Shown here piece after piece: positions 25,134 to 33,978 of a stretch of 64,000 bases of DNA. Every line of letters starts with the position of its first letter. Positions within the stretch are counted from its first letter, which is position 1. Made by a program: the position numbers and the translations under genes. Under the pieces are notes generated by a model. The model saw only the letters and a program-made list of their open reading frames with translations, made no database searches and was not told where the DNA came from. This DNA comes from Parapedobacter flavus (GTDB lineage Bacteria; Bacteroidota; Bacteroidia; Sphingobacteriales; Sphingobacteriaceae): contig NZ_JAYKZZ010000004.1 in assembly GCF_035818675.1 (NCBI RefSeq), positions 186,001-250,000 on the forward strand. Direction: 5' to 3'.

Positions 25134-26216
25134 ATGAAAGAAGCAAAGATTTTAATAGGAGCCCTTGTATTGTCCGCAGCCGTAATGGGTTGTGGGCAAC
25201 CGCAATCGGGGCAATCGCAGGCCGGACAGGCCGAGACGGAAGCTACCAATCGGTTTTCATTCGTAGAACATCCGGAGAGCAACAGCATAGCGGTGCTGCT
25301 CGATGGCCAGCCCTATACCTCGTACTGCTATGCCGACAGCTTAAAAAAGCCGGTGTTGTACCCGCTCCGTACCAAAGGTGGACATTTCATTACCAGGGGA
25401 TGGCCTGTGCAGCCCCGTTCAAATGAGCGGACGGATCATCCCCACCACATCGGGTTGTGGTTCAATTACGGCGATGTTAACGGATTGGATTTTTGGAATA
25501 ACTCAACCGCTATTCCCGCCGAAAAGCGTATGGGCTACGGCAGTATACATCACGCGGCGGTAAACGGGACAGAATCCAGCGGAAATACCGGCGTACTTGA
25601 TGTAACGAAGTATTGGCAAGGGCCGCAGGGCGATAGCCTCTTGAAAGAAGATACGCGATACGTTTTCCAAGTAGACAGTGTAGGGAATACATCCATCGAA
25701 CTCGATATCAAATTGACGGCGCTGACGGACGTATCGCTCAACGATAACAAAGAAGGTGTGCTGGGCATACGGTTGGCGCGTGCACTCGAGCATCCCTCCG
25801 ATGAGCCGGCCAAATTTACCGATGCCAATGGTATTGTCACTGAGGTGGCACAAGCCAATAACGACGGGGTAACGGGGCACTATATCAGCAGCGAGGGTAT
25901 TGAGGGTGACGATGTGTGGGGAACCCGGGCGAAATGGGTAACGCTGAACGGCACCATTGAGGGAGAGGACGTGTCGCTCGTTATCCTTGACCACGCCGGA
26001 AACCCCGGGTATCCCACCTATTGGCATGCCCGCGGGTATGGTTTGTTTGCCGCCAACCCATTGGGGCAAAAGGCACTCAGCGATGGCAAAGACGAATTGA
26101 ACTTTAAGTTGGATAAAGATGCCTCCGCGCGGTTCAGATACAAGATACTGATCCACGCAGGAAGTAAATTAGATACCGCCACAATCAACGATCAGTTTGC
26201 CGAGTTCGGCGATTAA
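25134..26216 (+). CDS. PmoA-family (DUF6807) lipoprotein
   Basis: 360 residues with a lipoprotein signal (LSAAVMGC) followed by a Gln/Ser/Gly-rich linker. The body has the family motif HFITRGWPVQPRSNERTDHP and HHIGLWF, with conserved histidines that could bind metal, and a later HAGNPGYPTYWHARGYGLFA. The name PmoA is historical; no methane oxidation is implied. These proteins often sit beside Gfo/Idh/MocA genes in Bacteroidota, as here (14-bp gap), and probably act on carbohydrates at the membrane. Biochemical role unknown. Confidence 0.8.
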   Translation: MKEAKILIGALVLSAAVMGCGQPQSGQSQAGQAETEATNRFSFVEHPESNSIAVLLDGQPYTSYCYADSLKKPVLYPLRTKGGHFITRGWPVQPRSNERTDHPHHIGLWFNYGDVNGLDFWNNSTAIPAEKRMGYGSIHHAAVNGTESSGNTGVLDVTKYWQGPQGDSLLKEDTRYVFQVDSVGNTSIELDIKLTALTDVSLNDNKEGVLGIRLARALEHPSDEPAKFTDANGIVTEVAQANNDGVTGHYISSEGIEGDDVWGTRAKWVTLNGTIEGEDVSLVILDHAGNPGYPTYWHARGYGLFAANPLGQKALSDGKDELNFKLDKDASARFRYKILIHAGSKLDTATINDQFAEFGD

Positions 26217-26233
26217 ATGGGGTACTTATTCAG

Positions 26234-27607
26234 ATGGAATTATTGAACAGGCAGTTTGTCGAGGCGGAAACCCATCCAGAAAAGGTGCTCCAATTTGGGA
26301 CAGGCGTGCTGCTCCGTGGATTGCCGGATTATTTTATTGAGAAAGCTAATCAAGCAGGCTTGTTTGGCGGACGCATCGCTGTGGTGAAATCGACCGACCG
26401 GTGCAACATCGATCCCTTCGAGCAACAGGATAACCTGTATACCATACATATAAAGGGAGTGGAGCGTGGGCGCGATGTGCAGGAGGTGTTGCTGGTGTCG
26501 GCCATCAGCCGGGTAATCCCTGCCGCTAGCGAATGGGAGACCGTGTTGGATAGTGCCCGGAATCCGGCGTTGGCAGTTGTTATATCCAATACCACGGAGG
26601 TGGGAATCGTACTCGATGAGCAGGACGATCTGTTTGCGTCGCCACCCACCTCTTTTCCCGGTAAGTTGGCGGCGGTGTTGTTCGAGCGGTTCAAGATGTT
26701 CCACGGGGCGGAAGATAAGGGGTTGGTGATTCTCCCTACCGAACTTATTGACAATAACGGCGTGACCTTGCGGGATATCGTTATCACCTTGGCGGAGCGC
26801 AATCAACTCGGGTCCGATTTTATCGATTGGTTAAAAAACGACAACCATTTTTGCAATACGCTGGTTGATCGGATTGTGCCGGGTAGTTTGGGAGTGGCTG
26901 AACGGGCGCAAGCCGAGCGCCAATTGGGTTACAAAGACCGATTGGCCATTATGGCCGAACCGTTCTGCCTGTGGGCGATTGAATCTTCCCATCCGCGCGT
27001 ATCGGAAGTGCTTTCCTTTGCGGTGGCAGACAGCAGGGTCGTCATTACGCCCGATATCCGGAAATTTAAAGAGCTGAAAATCCGTCTGCTTAATGGTAGC
27101 CATACGTTCGCATGTGGGTTGGCCATACTCGCCGGGTTTGACACCGTGAAGGAAGCGATGGCTAATCGCGGATTTTTGAACTATGTGAAGCGGTTGATGC
27201 ATCGTGAAATCATCCCCACCTTGGTGGAGATAGGGATTGATAAAGCGGAAGCGGCAATATTTGCGGATCAGGTCATCGACCGGTTCAGTAACCCTTACCT
27301 CGAACACCAATGGGAAAGCATTAGCACAAATTTTACCTCAAAGATGCGCGCACGGAATATGGCAACGCTAGAAAGACGGGTGAAGGCAGGAGTGGGCAGC
27401 GGCGCGGATTACATGGCCTTGGGGTTTGCTGGCTATCTAAAAAAGGGCGGTGCCGACCCCTATCCCTTGTTGGCAGATTGGGAAAATGACCGGATTCCCT
27501 GGGGCGATTTCCTGTCATCGGTTAAGAAGTATTTGGCGCAGCTGCAGCAACGGCCGGCAATGGACGTGCTTGACGAGTTGAACAGACAAAATGAAAGCGG
27601 AAACTGA
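26234..27607 (+). CDS. uxaB: tagaturonate reductase (altronate oxidoreductase)
   Basis: Reduces D-tagaturonate to D-altronate with NADH, second step of galacturonate breakdown. 457 residues of the mannitol-dehydrogenase/polyol family: N-terminal NAD domain starting LQFGTGVLLRGLPDYFIEKA, and catalytic motif KIRLLNGSHTFACGLAIL carrying the Lys/Asn/His set. Shorter than E. coli UxaB (483) but collinear in appearance. Lies 17 bp after the PmoA-family gene and 24 bp before uxaC. Confidence 0.9.
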   Translation: MELLNRQFVEAETHPEKVLQFGTGVLLRGLPDYFIEKANQAGLFGGRIAVVKSTDRCNIDPFEQQDNLYTIHIKGVERGRDVQEVLLVSAISRVIPAASEWETVLDSARNPALAVVISNTTEVGIVLDEQDDLFASPPTSFPGKLAAVLFERFKMFHGAEDKGLVILPTELIDNNGVTLRDIVITLAERNQLGSDFIDWLKNDNHFCNTLVDRIVPGSLGVAERAQAERQLGYKDRLAIMAEPFCLWAIESSHPRVSEVLSFAVADSRVVITPDIRKFKELKIRLLNGSHTFACGLAILAGFDTVKEAMANRGFLNYVKRLMHREIIPTLVEIGIDKAEAAIFADQVIDRFSNPYLEHQWESISTNFTSKMRARNMATLERRVKAGVGSGADYMALGFAGYLKKGGADPYPLLADWENDRIPWGDFLSSVKKYLAQLQQRPAMDVLDELNRQNESGN

Positions 27608-27631
27608 CCTGAATTTACCATTGATAAAAAG

Positions 27632-29038
27632 ATGAAGGATTTTCTGGACGAACAGTTCTTATTGAACACGAAGACGGCGCAGTCGTTGTACCATGATTAT
27701 GCGGCTGATATGCCAATCATAGACTACCATTGCCACCTGCCGCCACAACAGATTGCCGAAAATACGCAGTTTGATAACATAACTCAGGTATGGCTCAATG
27801 GCGACCACTATAAATGGCGTGCCATGCGTACGAATGGGGTGGATGAAAGCTATATCACCGGCGATAAGCCCGACCGTGAAAAATTCCGGAAGTGGGCAGA
27901 AACGGTACCTTATACCTTAAGGAACCCGCTGTACCATTGGACACACCTGGAGCTGCAACGCTATTTCGGCATTTCCGAATTGCTGGGACCGGAGACGGCC
28001 GATCGCATATTTGATGAGACCACCGAGAAATTGAAATCGCCCGAATACCGCGTGCGGGGCCTATTGAAACGGATGAATGTCAAGGTAATCTGTACCACCG
28101 ATGACCCGTTGGATAATCTGGGCTATCACCGTGCATTGGCGGAAGAAGCGTACGACCTTCCGGTTTACCCGGCGTTCAGGCCCGACGCCGCCATGGATCT
28201 GGGAGACACGATGAAATTCAATAACTATGTTTCGAGGCTGGCGGAGGCGACCAACAGGTCGATCACCCATTTGGCTGATTATGTGGCCGCCTTGAAGGAA
28301 CGGCATGACTTTTTCGCCACCATGGGTTGTACGGTGTCTGACCACGGGCTGGAAGAGATTTATGCCGACGACTACACGGCCGACGACATTGAACGTGTTT
28401 TCAAGGCCGCGATGAACGGCAATCAGGTATCGCCACGAGACCATCGCCGGTTCAAGTCGGCCATGTTGTACTTATTTGCACAATGGGATGCTGAAAAAGG
28501 GTGGGTGCAACAGTATCATTTGGGTGCCCTGCGGAACAACAACTCGCGGATGATGCGGCATTTGGGGCCCGATACGGGCTGGGATTCTATTGGCGACTTC
28601 AGTCAAGGACGAGCGCTCTCCGCATTCTTGGACCATCTTGATCGCGATGACCAGTTAGCCAAAACCATTTTGTATAACCTCAATCCGGCCGACAATGAAC
28701 TGATGGCTACCATGATTGGTAACTTCAATGATGGCTCGGTGCCCGGTAAAATCCAATTTGGCTCGGCATGGTGGTTCCTTGACCAAAAGGACGGTATGAT
28801 CAAGCAAATCAATGCGCTGTCTAACATGGGCCTGCTAAGCCGGTTTGTGGGGATGCTCACCGATTCGCGGAGCTTCTTGTCGTTTCCACGGCACGAGTAT
28901 TTCCGGCGGTTGCTATGCGACTTGTTTGGGACGGAAGTTGAAAACGGCGAATTGCCGAATGACAAACAGTGGATAGGACAGGTGATACAAGACATCTGCT
29001 ACAACAACGCCAATCGCTACTTTGGTTGGGAAGCATAG
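27632..29038 (+). CDS. uxaC: glucuronate/galacturonate isomerase
   Basis: Isomerises D-glucuronate to fructuronate and D-galacturonate to tagaturonate, feeding UxaB. 468 residues, the normal length (E. coli 470). The amidohydrolase-like metal site begins with IIDYHCHLPPQQIAEN. Other family stretches are KVICTTDDPLDNLGYHRAL and DSRSFLSFPRHEYFRRLLC near the end. Last gene before the TRAP operon. Altronate dehydratase and the KDG kinase and aldolase are not in this window. Confidence 0.95.
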   Translation: MKDFLDEQFLLNTKTAQSLYHDYAADMPIIDYHCHLPPQQIAENTQFDNITQVWLNGDHYKWRAMRTNGVDESYITGDKPDREKFRKWAETVPYTLRNPLYHWTHLELQRYFGISELLGPETADRIFDETTEKLKSPEYRVRGLLKRMNVKVICTTDDPLDNLGYHRALAEEAYDLPVYPAFRPDAAMDLGDTMKFNNYVSRLAEATNRSITHLADYVAALKERHDFFATMGCTVSDHGLEEIYADDYTADDIERVFKAAMNGNQVSPRDHRRFKSAMLYLFAQWDAEKGWVQQYHLGALRNNNSRMMRHLGPDTGWDSIGDFSQGRALSAFLDHLDRDDQLAKTILYNLNPADNELMATMIGNFNDGSVPGKIQFGSAWWFLDQKDGMIKQINALSNMGLLSRFVGMLTDSRSFLSFPRHEYFRRLLCDLFGTEVENGELPNDKQWIGQVIQDICYNNANRYFGWEA

Positions 29039-29052
29039 GTCCGCCCCAATCG

Positions 29053-29070
29053 CACGAAAACGATTTCGTG
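29053..29070. promoter_or_regulatory. palindromic site between uxaC and dctP
   Basis: CACGAAAACGATTTCGTG: 18 bp, a CG centre, and only one mismatched pair. No T-run follows, so an operator is more likely than a terminator. Its centre is 72 bp from the centre of the second palindrome at 29127-29140. Confidence 0.5.
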
Positions 29071-29113
29071 AAAATTACGCGTATTCCGTAGAAGGGTAAT
29101 TGATTTATCTTCC

Positions 29114-29121
29114 TATATTTG
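29114..29121 (+). promoter_or_regulatory. -7 promoter box TATATTTG for dctPQM
   Basis: Exact TAnnTTTG. The predicted transcription start is about 29126, directly before the operator at 29127-29140. Confidence 0.6.
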
Positions 29122-29126
29122 GACAA

Positions 29127-29140
29127 CGTAAACGTTTACG
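29127..29140. promoter_or_regulatory. LacI-type operator CGTAAACGTTTACG
   Basis: A perfect 14-bp palindrome with CG centre, close to the classic LacI/GalR core AAACGTTT. It covers about +2 to +15 of the predicted dctP transcript, the expected place for a repressor operator. Confidence 0.65.
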
Positions 29141-29174
29141 CTTGCATAAATCTAAGACATTTGAGACGAAAATT

Positions 29175-30173
29175 ATGGTGTCGTTGCGTACATATACACA
29201 CGGGAAGACTTTAGCCTGTATCATTGGTGTTTTGATGTTGGGCTCACTGGTATCCTGCCGAGAGACAAATAACGTAAAAGTCATTAAGCTGGGGCACGGA
29301 CTGGATGTTTCCCATCCTGTTCATGCAGCCATGGTCTACATGGGGCAGCGGCTAGCCGAAAAATCGGATGGGCGTATGCAGTTGAAGATATATCCCAGCC
29401 AGCAGCTTGGAACAGAACGGGAATGCTTGGAGTTGCTTCAAATCGGAAGCCTGGGAATGACCAAGGTGTCCGTCGGTGTCCTGGAAAATTTTGTGCCGGA
29501 TTTCAAGTTGTTCGGTTTACCTTTTCTCTTTCGGGATAAAGAGCACGCGCATAAGGTGCTCGATGGCGAAATAGGGAAAGAGTTATTGGATGCAAGTGTT
29601 GGGGTCAGGCTAAAGGGGATGGCTTTCTATGATGCCGGTAGCCGGAGCTTTTATACTAAGAAACCCATAAATACACCGGAAGACCTGGAAGGATTGAAAC
29701 TGCGCGTTATGGAAAGCCAGACCGCTATGGACATGGTACGAAACCTAGGCGGATCGCCAACACCCATTTCTTGGGGAGAATTGTATACGTCTCTACAACA
29801 GGGTATTGTGGACGGAGCAGAAAACAACCTGCCGAGTTTTTATCTTTCTCGCCACTACGAGGTCTGTAAGTACTATGTTATGGACGAACATACGATGCTT
29901 CCCGATGTGCTTCTAATCAGCACGTCCATATGGGACGGCCTGAATGACCAGCAGAAACAGTGGCTGGAAGAAGCAGCGCAAGAGTCCATTCCCTACGAAC
30001 GGAAAGGGTGGCAAGAAGCTGAAAGCCACGCGCTGGAAGAGATCAAGAAAGCAGGGGTGGAGGTCATTTATCCGGATAAAGAACCGTTCCGGGAAAAAGT
30101 GTCCAGAATGTATGATGATTTCAAACGAGACGTACAATTAAAAAGGCTCATTGATGCGGTGCAGGCAAACTAA
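29175..30173 (+). CDS. dctP: TRAP transporter substrate-binding protein DctP
   Basis: Periplasmic receptor of a TRAP transporter, here a lipoprotein (lipobox GSLVSC). 332 residues from the ATG at 29175; the upstream in-frame TTG at 29100 lies before the predicted transcript. Shows HGLDVSHPVHAAMVYMGQRL, YPSQQLGTERECLELLQIG and the carboxylate-binding Arg region LEGLKLRVMESQTAMDMVRN, whose Arg normally clamps the substrate carboxyl group. Placement directly after uxaC suggests uptake of uronates. Confidence 0.9.
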   Translation: MVSLRTYTHGKTLACIIGVLMLGSLVSCRETNNVKVIKLGHGLDVSHPVHAAMVYMGQRLAEKSDGRMQLKIYPSQQLGTERECLELLQIGSLGMTKVSVGVLENFVPDFKLFGLPFLFRDKEHAHKVLDGEIGKELLDASVGVRLKGMAFYDAGSRSFYTKKPINTPEDLEGLKLRVMESQTAMDMVRNLGGSPTPISWGELYTSLQQGIVDGAENNLPSFYLSRHYEVCKYYVMDEHTMLPDVLLISTSIWDGLNDQQKQWLEEAAQESIPYERKGWQEAESHALEEIKKAGVEVIYPDKEPFREKVSRMYDDFKRDVQLKRLIDAVQAN

Positions 30174-30214
30174 TTCGAATATATTATCGCAGATGAATTC
30201 AATTGTAAAAGATA

Positions 30215-30682
30215 ATGAAGAAAAAATTAGATAGGTTTCTCGAGGTATCGCTCGTGTTCCTGCTTAGTATTCTGGTGGTCGCGGTGGTGTGGCAGGTGTT
30301 CTCGAGGTACGTACTTAATGCGCCAAGTTCGGTAACGGAAGAAATAGCCCGGTTTTTACTGGTCTGGGTGGGGATTTTGGGAGCTGCGTACGGTTCAGGA
30401 CAAAAAGACCACTTGGCCATCGATATTTTACCGGCCAAACTGGATGAGAAGAAACAGCGAAAACTCAAGGTAATTGTAAATGCATTGATTATCCTATTTA
30501 GTATATTGGTGTTTATTATCGGTGGCGGCCGGTTGGTCTATCTCAATCATATCCTGGGGCAGACTTCGGCTGCGCTGCATTTGCCGTTGTCTTGGGTATA
30601 CATGGTTGTCCCGCTTAGCGGTATTGTGGTTCTTCTTTACAAATGGATGGAAATTAAAAACCCCGAGAAATCTTTGATATGA
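30215..30682 (+). CDS. dctQ: TRAP transporter small permease DctQ
   Basis: 155 residues with four hydrophobic segments. The conserved family stretch is TEEIARFLLVWVGILGAAYG, followed by a charged HLAIDILPAKLD. It pairs with DctM in the inner membrane to form the sodium-driven transporter. Its stop overlaps the dctM start by 4 bp (ATGA), implying translational coupling. Confidence 0.9.
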   Translation: MKKKLDRFLEVSLVFLLSILVVAVVWQVFSRYVLNAPSSVTEEIARFLLVWVGILGAAYGSGQKDHLAIDILPAKLDEKKQRKLKVIVNALIILFSILVFIIGGGRLVYLNHILGQTSAALHLPLSWVYMVVPLSGIVVLLYKWMEIKNPEKSLI

Positions 30683-31968
30683 TTACTGAGATACTTATAC
30701 TGCTTATATCATTCGTGTTGTTGTTAGCTATCGGCACACCGGTAGCGTGGAGCATTGGCATATCGAGCGTAGCTACGATGCTGGTGACTATCGATACGCT
30801 TCCGGCGTTTACAACCGTTGCGCAGCGGATGGCCACTGGGTTGGACAGTTTTGCATTGCTTGCTATCCCTTTCTTCGTGCTGGCAGGGCAGATCATGAAC
30901 CAAGGAGGGATAGCACAACGGCTCATTGCCTTTGCTAAGGCGATTGTCGGCTCGTTGCCGGGCGGACTTTCGTACGTGAATGTCATCACAGCGATGTTGT
31001 TTGGCGCGATTTCAGGTTCGGCCCTAGCGGCCACCTCGGCAATAGGCGGTATATTGGGTCCCCATATGAAAAAGGAAGGATATTCCACTGAATTTGGTGC
31101 GGCATTGAATGTGACGTCTTCCACAACCGGGCTTATTATTCCGCCCTCCAATATTCTTATCGTATATTCTTTGGCAAGTGGAGGAGTGTCGATCGCTGCC
31201 TTGTTTATAGCCGGGTATCTTCCGGGCATCTTAATGGGCGTGGGCCTCATGCTGGTTGCTGCGGTATGGGTCAGGAAAAAAAAGTACGCTTCTGGGGAAA
31301 AATCATCGCTAAAGAAGGTGTCACGGACGTTCATAGACGCATTTCCCAGCCTTTTCCTGTTGGTGGTGGTTATCGGTGGTATCGTAACCGGGGTATTTAC
31401 GGCAACGGAAGCCTCTGGTATTGCTGTAGTGTATAGTTTGACGCTCGCTTTCGTGTATCGGGAGATGAATGTGAAAAAACTCTATACCGTTTTCCTCAGC
31501 TCGGTGCGGACGAATTCTGTTGTGATGCTGCTTATTGCCACTTCGATGGCGATGTCTTGGGTGATGTCTTACGAAGATATCCCACAATCTATGAGCAGTG
31601 TTCTACTGGGGTTGAGTGATAATAAATATACAGTCCTCCTCATCATCAACCTGATTCTCCTGTTTGTGGGGATGTTTATGGATATGACACCCGCTGTGTT
31701 GATTTTTACACCAATTTTTCTTCCGGTGGTAGTGGACCTTGGCGTCGATCCGGTCCACTTTGGCATTATCATGGTCATGAACCTTTGCGTAGGCTTATGT
31801 ACGCCTCCAGTGGGCTCGGTGCTGTTCGTTGGGGTTGGTATCGCAGGGACTACCATACAGAAAGTACTGAAGCCATTGATTCCGCTTTTTGTCGTCATGA
31901 TTATCGTGCTACTTTTGGTGACGTATATTCCGGGGATCAGCTTATGGCTGCCGGGGCTGGTGGAATAA
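30679..31968 (+). CDS. dctM: TRAP transporter large permease DctM
   Basis: 429 residues with about 12 hydrophobic segments. Family landmarks: FFVLAGQIMNQGGIAQRLI, LFGAISGSALAATSAIGGIL and MNLCVGLCTPPVGSVLFVG near the end. Sodium-coupled translocation subunit, partner of DctQ and DctP. Last gene of the uronate locus, followed by a strong bidirectional terminator. Confidence 0.93.
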   Translation: MITEILILLISFVLLLAIGTPVAWSIGISSVATMLVTIDTLPAFTTVAQRMATGLDSFALLAIPFFVLAGQIMNQGGIAQRLIAFAKAIVGSLPGGLSYVNVITAMLFGAISGSALAATSAIGGILGPHMKKEGYSTEFGAALNVTSSTTGLIIPPSNILIVYSLASGGVSIAALFIAGYLPGILMGVGLMLVAAVWVRKKKYASGEKSSLKKVSRTFIDAFPSLFLLVVVIGGIVTGVFTATEASGIAVVYSLTLAFVYREMNVKKLYTVFLSSVRTNSVVMLLIATSMAMSWVMSYEDIPQSMSSVLLGLSDNKYTVLLIINLILLFVGMFMDMTPAVLIFTPIFLPVVVDLGVDPVHFGIIMVMNLCVGLCTPPVGSVLFVGVGIAGTTIQKVLKPLIPLFVVMIIVLLLVTYIPGISLWLPGLVE

Positions 31969-31980
31969 ATAAGTTGGAAT

Positions 31981-32027
31981 AAAACAACAAGGCCTCCAGA
32001 TGTTTCATCTGGAGGCCTTGTTGTTTT
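31981..32027. terminator. bidirectional terminator between dctM and deaD
   Basis: A 22-bp perfect stem (31981-32002 with 32006-32027) and a 3-nt loop. The arms begin AAAA and end TTTT, so each strand reads hairpin plus T-run. It serves both converging genes. Confidence 0.93.
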
Positions 32028-32047
32028 AATATGCAGACGACCGCTCT

Positions 32048-33832
32048 TTACCAACGGCTTTTTTCCCGACGTTTGCCAGAGAAATTACCACCACGGAACC
32101 CGCCGCCGCCTTGCTCGCGCCTGCGGCGATTTCCGCCTTCTCCACCTCCACCGTTTCGGAATGAACGACCGCGTTTTTCTCCGCGACCCTCACTGTGTCC
32201 TTCACCGGCATTTTCCACCCGTACCGAACGTCCGTTGAAATCAACGTTTTGGAATCCGCTGAAGACCTTGTCGACCGAGGTGTTTTCCACTTCAAAGAAG
32301 GTATATACGCCCTTTAGATCGATTTTTCCGACCGCTTTCCCGCTGATTTGCGTATTGTTGCAGATGTAGCCCAAGATGTCGCCACGGCTGAATTCATCTA
32401 CCGAACCGAGGTTGATGAACAGCCGGGTATAGTCTGACCTGTACCCGCCACGGCCGGAGCGTTCTGCTCTGCCGCCACGATCAAATCCCCCGCGTGCTTC
32501 GCTAGCGTCCACATTGAGGTCGGGTGCGTTTTGGTAGTATTCCAAAAAGCGGTTGAATTCGAGTGACGCAAACCGTTTGATAATGTCTTCTTTGCTCAGC
32601 TCACCCAAACTTTCCATAATTTTGGGTAAATATGGATCGATGTGGTTATTGTTAACATCCACGTCGTTTACCTTGCTGATAAGTGCAAACAATTGCTTTT
32701 CGACAACGGCATCAGCTTTCGGTACTTCCATCTTGGTGAAGGATTTGCCGATTACCTTTTCGATCCGACGAATCTTACCTACCTCTTTCAGGTTGATCAA
32801 CGAAATAGAGATACCTGTTTTTCCGGCGCGGGCTGTACGTCCACTGCGGTGGGTATAGTTTTCGAGCTCGTCGGGCAGGGAATAGTTGATTACGTGGGTC
32901 ACGTCGTTCACGTCGATGCCGCGTGCGGCAACGTCTGTGGCAATGAGCAATTGCAAGCTGCGGTCGCGATAGCGTTTCATCACCTTATCGCGTTGTTGCT
33001 GCGAAAGGTCACCATGCAACGAATCCGCATTATAACCGTCTTTGATCAACGATTCGGCAATTTCCTGGGTCTCGATTTTAGTACGGCAAAATACGATGCC
33101 GAAAATCTCGGGGTTGGAATCCACGATACGTTTGAATGCAGCGTACTTGTCGCGTGCGCGGATAACGTAATAATGGTGCTCGATGTTGGCATTTCCCGTG
33201 TTTTTGGTGCCCATGGTTAGCTCGAAAGGATCGGTCATGTATTTTTTCGCGATCCGGCGAACCTCTGCGGGCATGGTGGCTGAGAACAACCACGTTTTTT
33301 TGTCTTCGGGAGTCGTAGACAGAATATTGTTGATGTCTTCCTGAAAGCCCATGTTGAGCATTTCGTCGGCTTCGTCCAATACTACGTAACGTACATTAGA
33401 AAAATCAATGGCTTTGCGGCCAATGATATCGAGCATACGACCAGGTGTGGCAACTACAATTTGCACACCGCGACGGATCTGACGCAATTGGTCGCTAATG
33501 CTCGCGCCGCCGTAAACGGCTACAACATGTACATCAGGGAGGTTTTTTGCGTACTTCTCAATGTCTTTGGAAATCTGCAAACACAACTCACGTGTAGGGC
33601 ATAGAATCAATGCCTGTGGGTGTTTTTGAGAAAAGTCCAACAATTCTAACAAGGGCAGACCAAATGCTGCGGTTTTGCCGGTACCGGTTTGAGCTAATCC
33701 GACAAAATCGTTGCTGCCTGCAAGTAATACGGGAACGGCTTGTTCCTGGATAGGAGTGGGGGTTTCAAACCCTAACTCTGAGATGGCATTAACAATATCA
33801 TGACGGATCCCCAATTCAATAAATGGGTTCAT
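32048..33832 (-). CDS. deaD: DEAD-box RNA helicase with DbpA-type RNA-binding domain
   Basis: DeaD/CsdA-type helicase for ribosome assembly and growth in the cold. 594 residues from the ATG at 33832 (MNPFIELG). Walker A AQTGTGKT at 47-54, DEAD at 153-156, SAT at 184-186, then a helicase C domain with ATDVAARGIDV and HRSGRTARAG. A DbpA-type RNA-recognition fold follows at about 465-540 (YTRLFINLGSVDEFSRGDIL), and the tail is rich in Arg-Gly-Gly. A TACCTTTG box predicts a 37-38 nt leader containing a small hairpin at 33850-33865. Confidence 0.94.
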   Translation of the reverse strand: MNPFIELGIRHDIVNAISELGFETPTPIQEQAVPVLLAGSNDFVGLAQTGTGKTAAFGLPLLELLDFSQKHPQALILCPTRELCLQISKDIEKYAKNLPDVHVVAVYGGASISDQLRQIRRGVQIVVATPGRMLDIIGRKAIDFSNVRYVVLDEADEMLNMGFQEDINNILSTTPEDKKTWLFSATMPAEVRRIAKKYMTDPFELTMGTKNTGNANIEHHYYVIRARDKYAAFKRIVDSNPEIFGIVFCRTKIETQEIAESLIKDGYNADSLHGDLSQQQRDKVMKRYRDRSLQLLIATDVAARGIDVNDVTHVINYSLPDELENYTHRSGRTARAGKTGISISLINLKEVGKIRRIEKVIGKSFTKMEVPKADAVVEKQLFALISKVNDVDVNNNHIDPYLPKIMESLGELSKEDIIKRFASLEFNRFLEYYQNAPDLNVDASEARGGFDRGGRAERSGRGGYRSDYTRLFINLGSVDEFSRGDILGYICNNTQISGKAVGKIDLKGVYTFFEVENTSVDKVFSGFQNVDFNGRSVRVENAGEGHSEGRGEKRGRSFRNGGGGEGGNRRRREQGGGGFRGGNFSGKRREKSRW

Positions 33833-33873
33833 GAATATTTTATATACAATAGGCACTATTGCCTAAGGCGGTG

Positions 33874-33881
33874 CAAAGGTA
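33874..33881 (-). promoter_or_regulatory. -7 promoter box TACCTTTG for deaD
   Basis: Exact TAnnTTTG on the minus strand. The leader holds the stem TAGGCA-ATAG-TGCCTA (33850-33865), which may tune translation. Confidence 0.55.
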
Positions 33882-33922
33882 CATCTAATCTATTGAAATT
33901 CAAAGCTAAAAATAAAAAAGAT

Positions 33923-33956
33923 AAAAGGCAGCCCATGTACGCTTGGGCCGCCTTTT
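33923..33956 (-). terminator. terminator of the OmpA-family gene
   Basis: On the minus strand: AAAAGGCGGCCCA pairs with TGGGCTGCCTTTT through one G-U pair and an 8-nt loop, then a T-rich run. It lies 22 bp after the stop codon. Confidence 0.8.
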
Positions 33957-33978
33957 CCTAGGTGGTGGGTCGCGCCGG

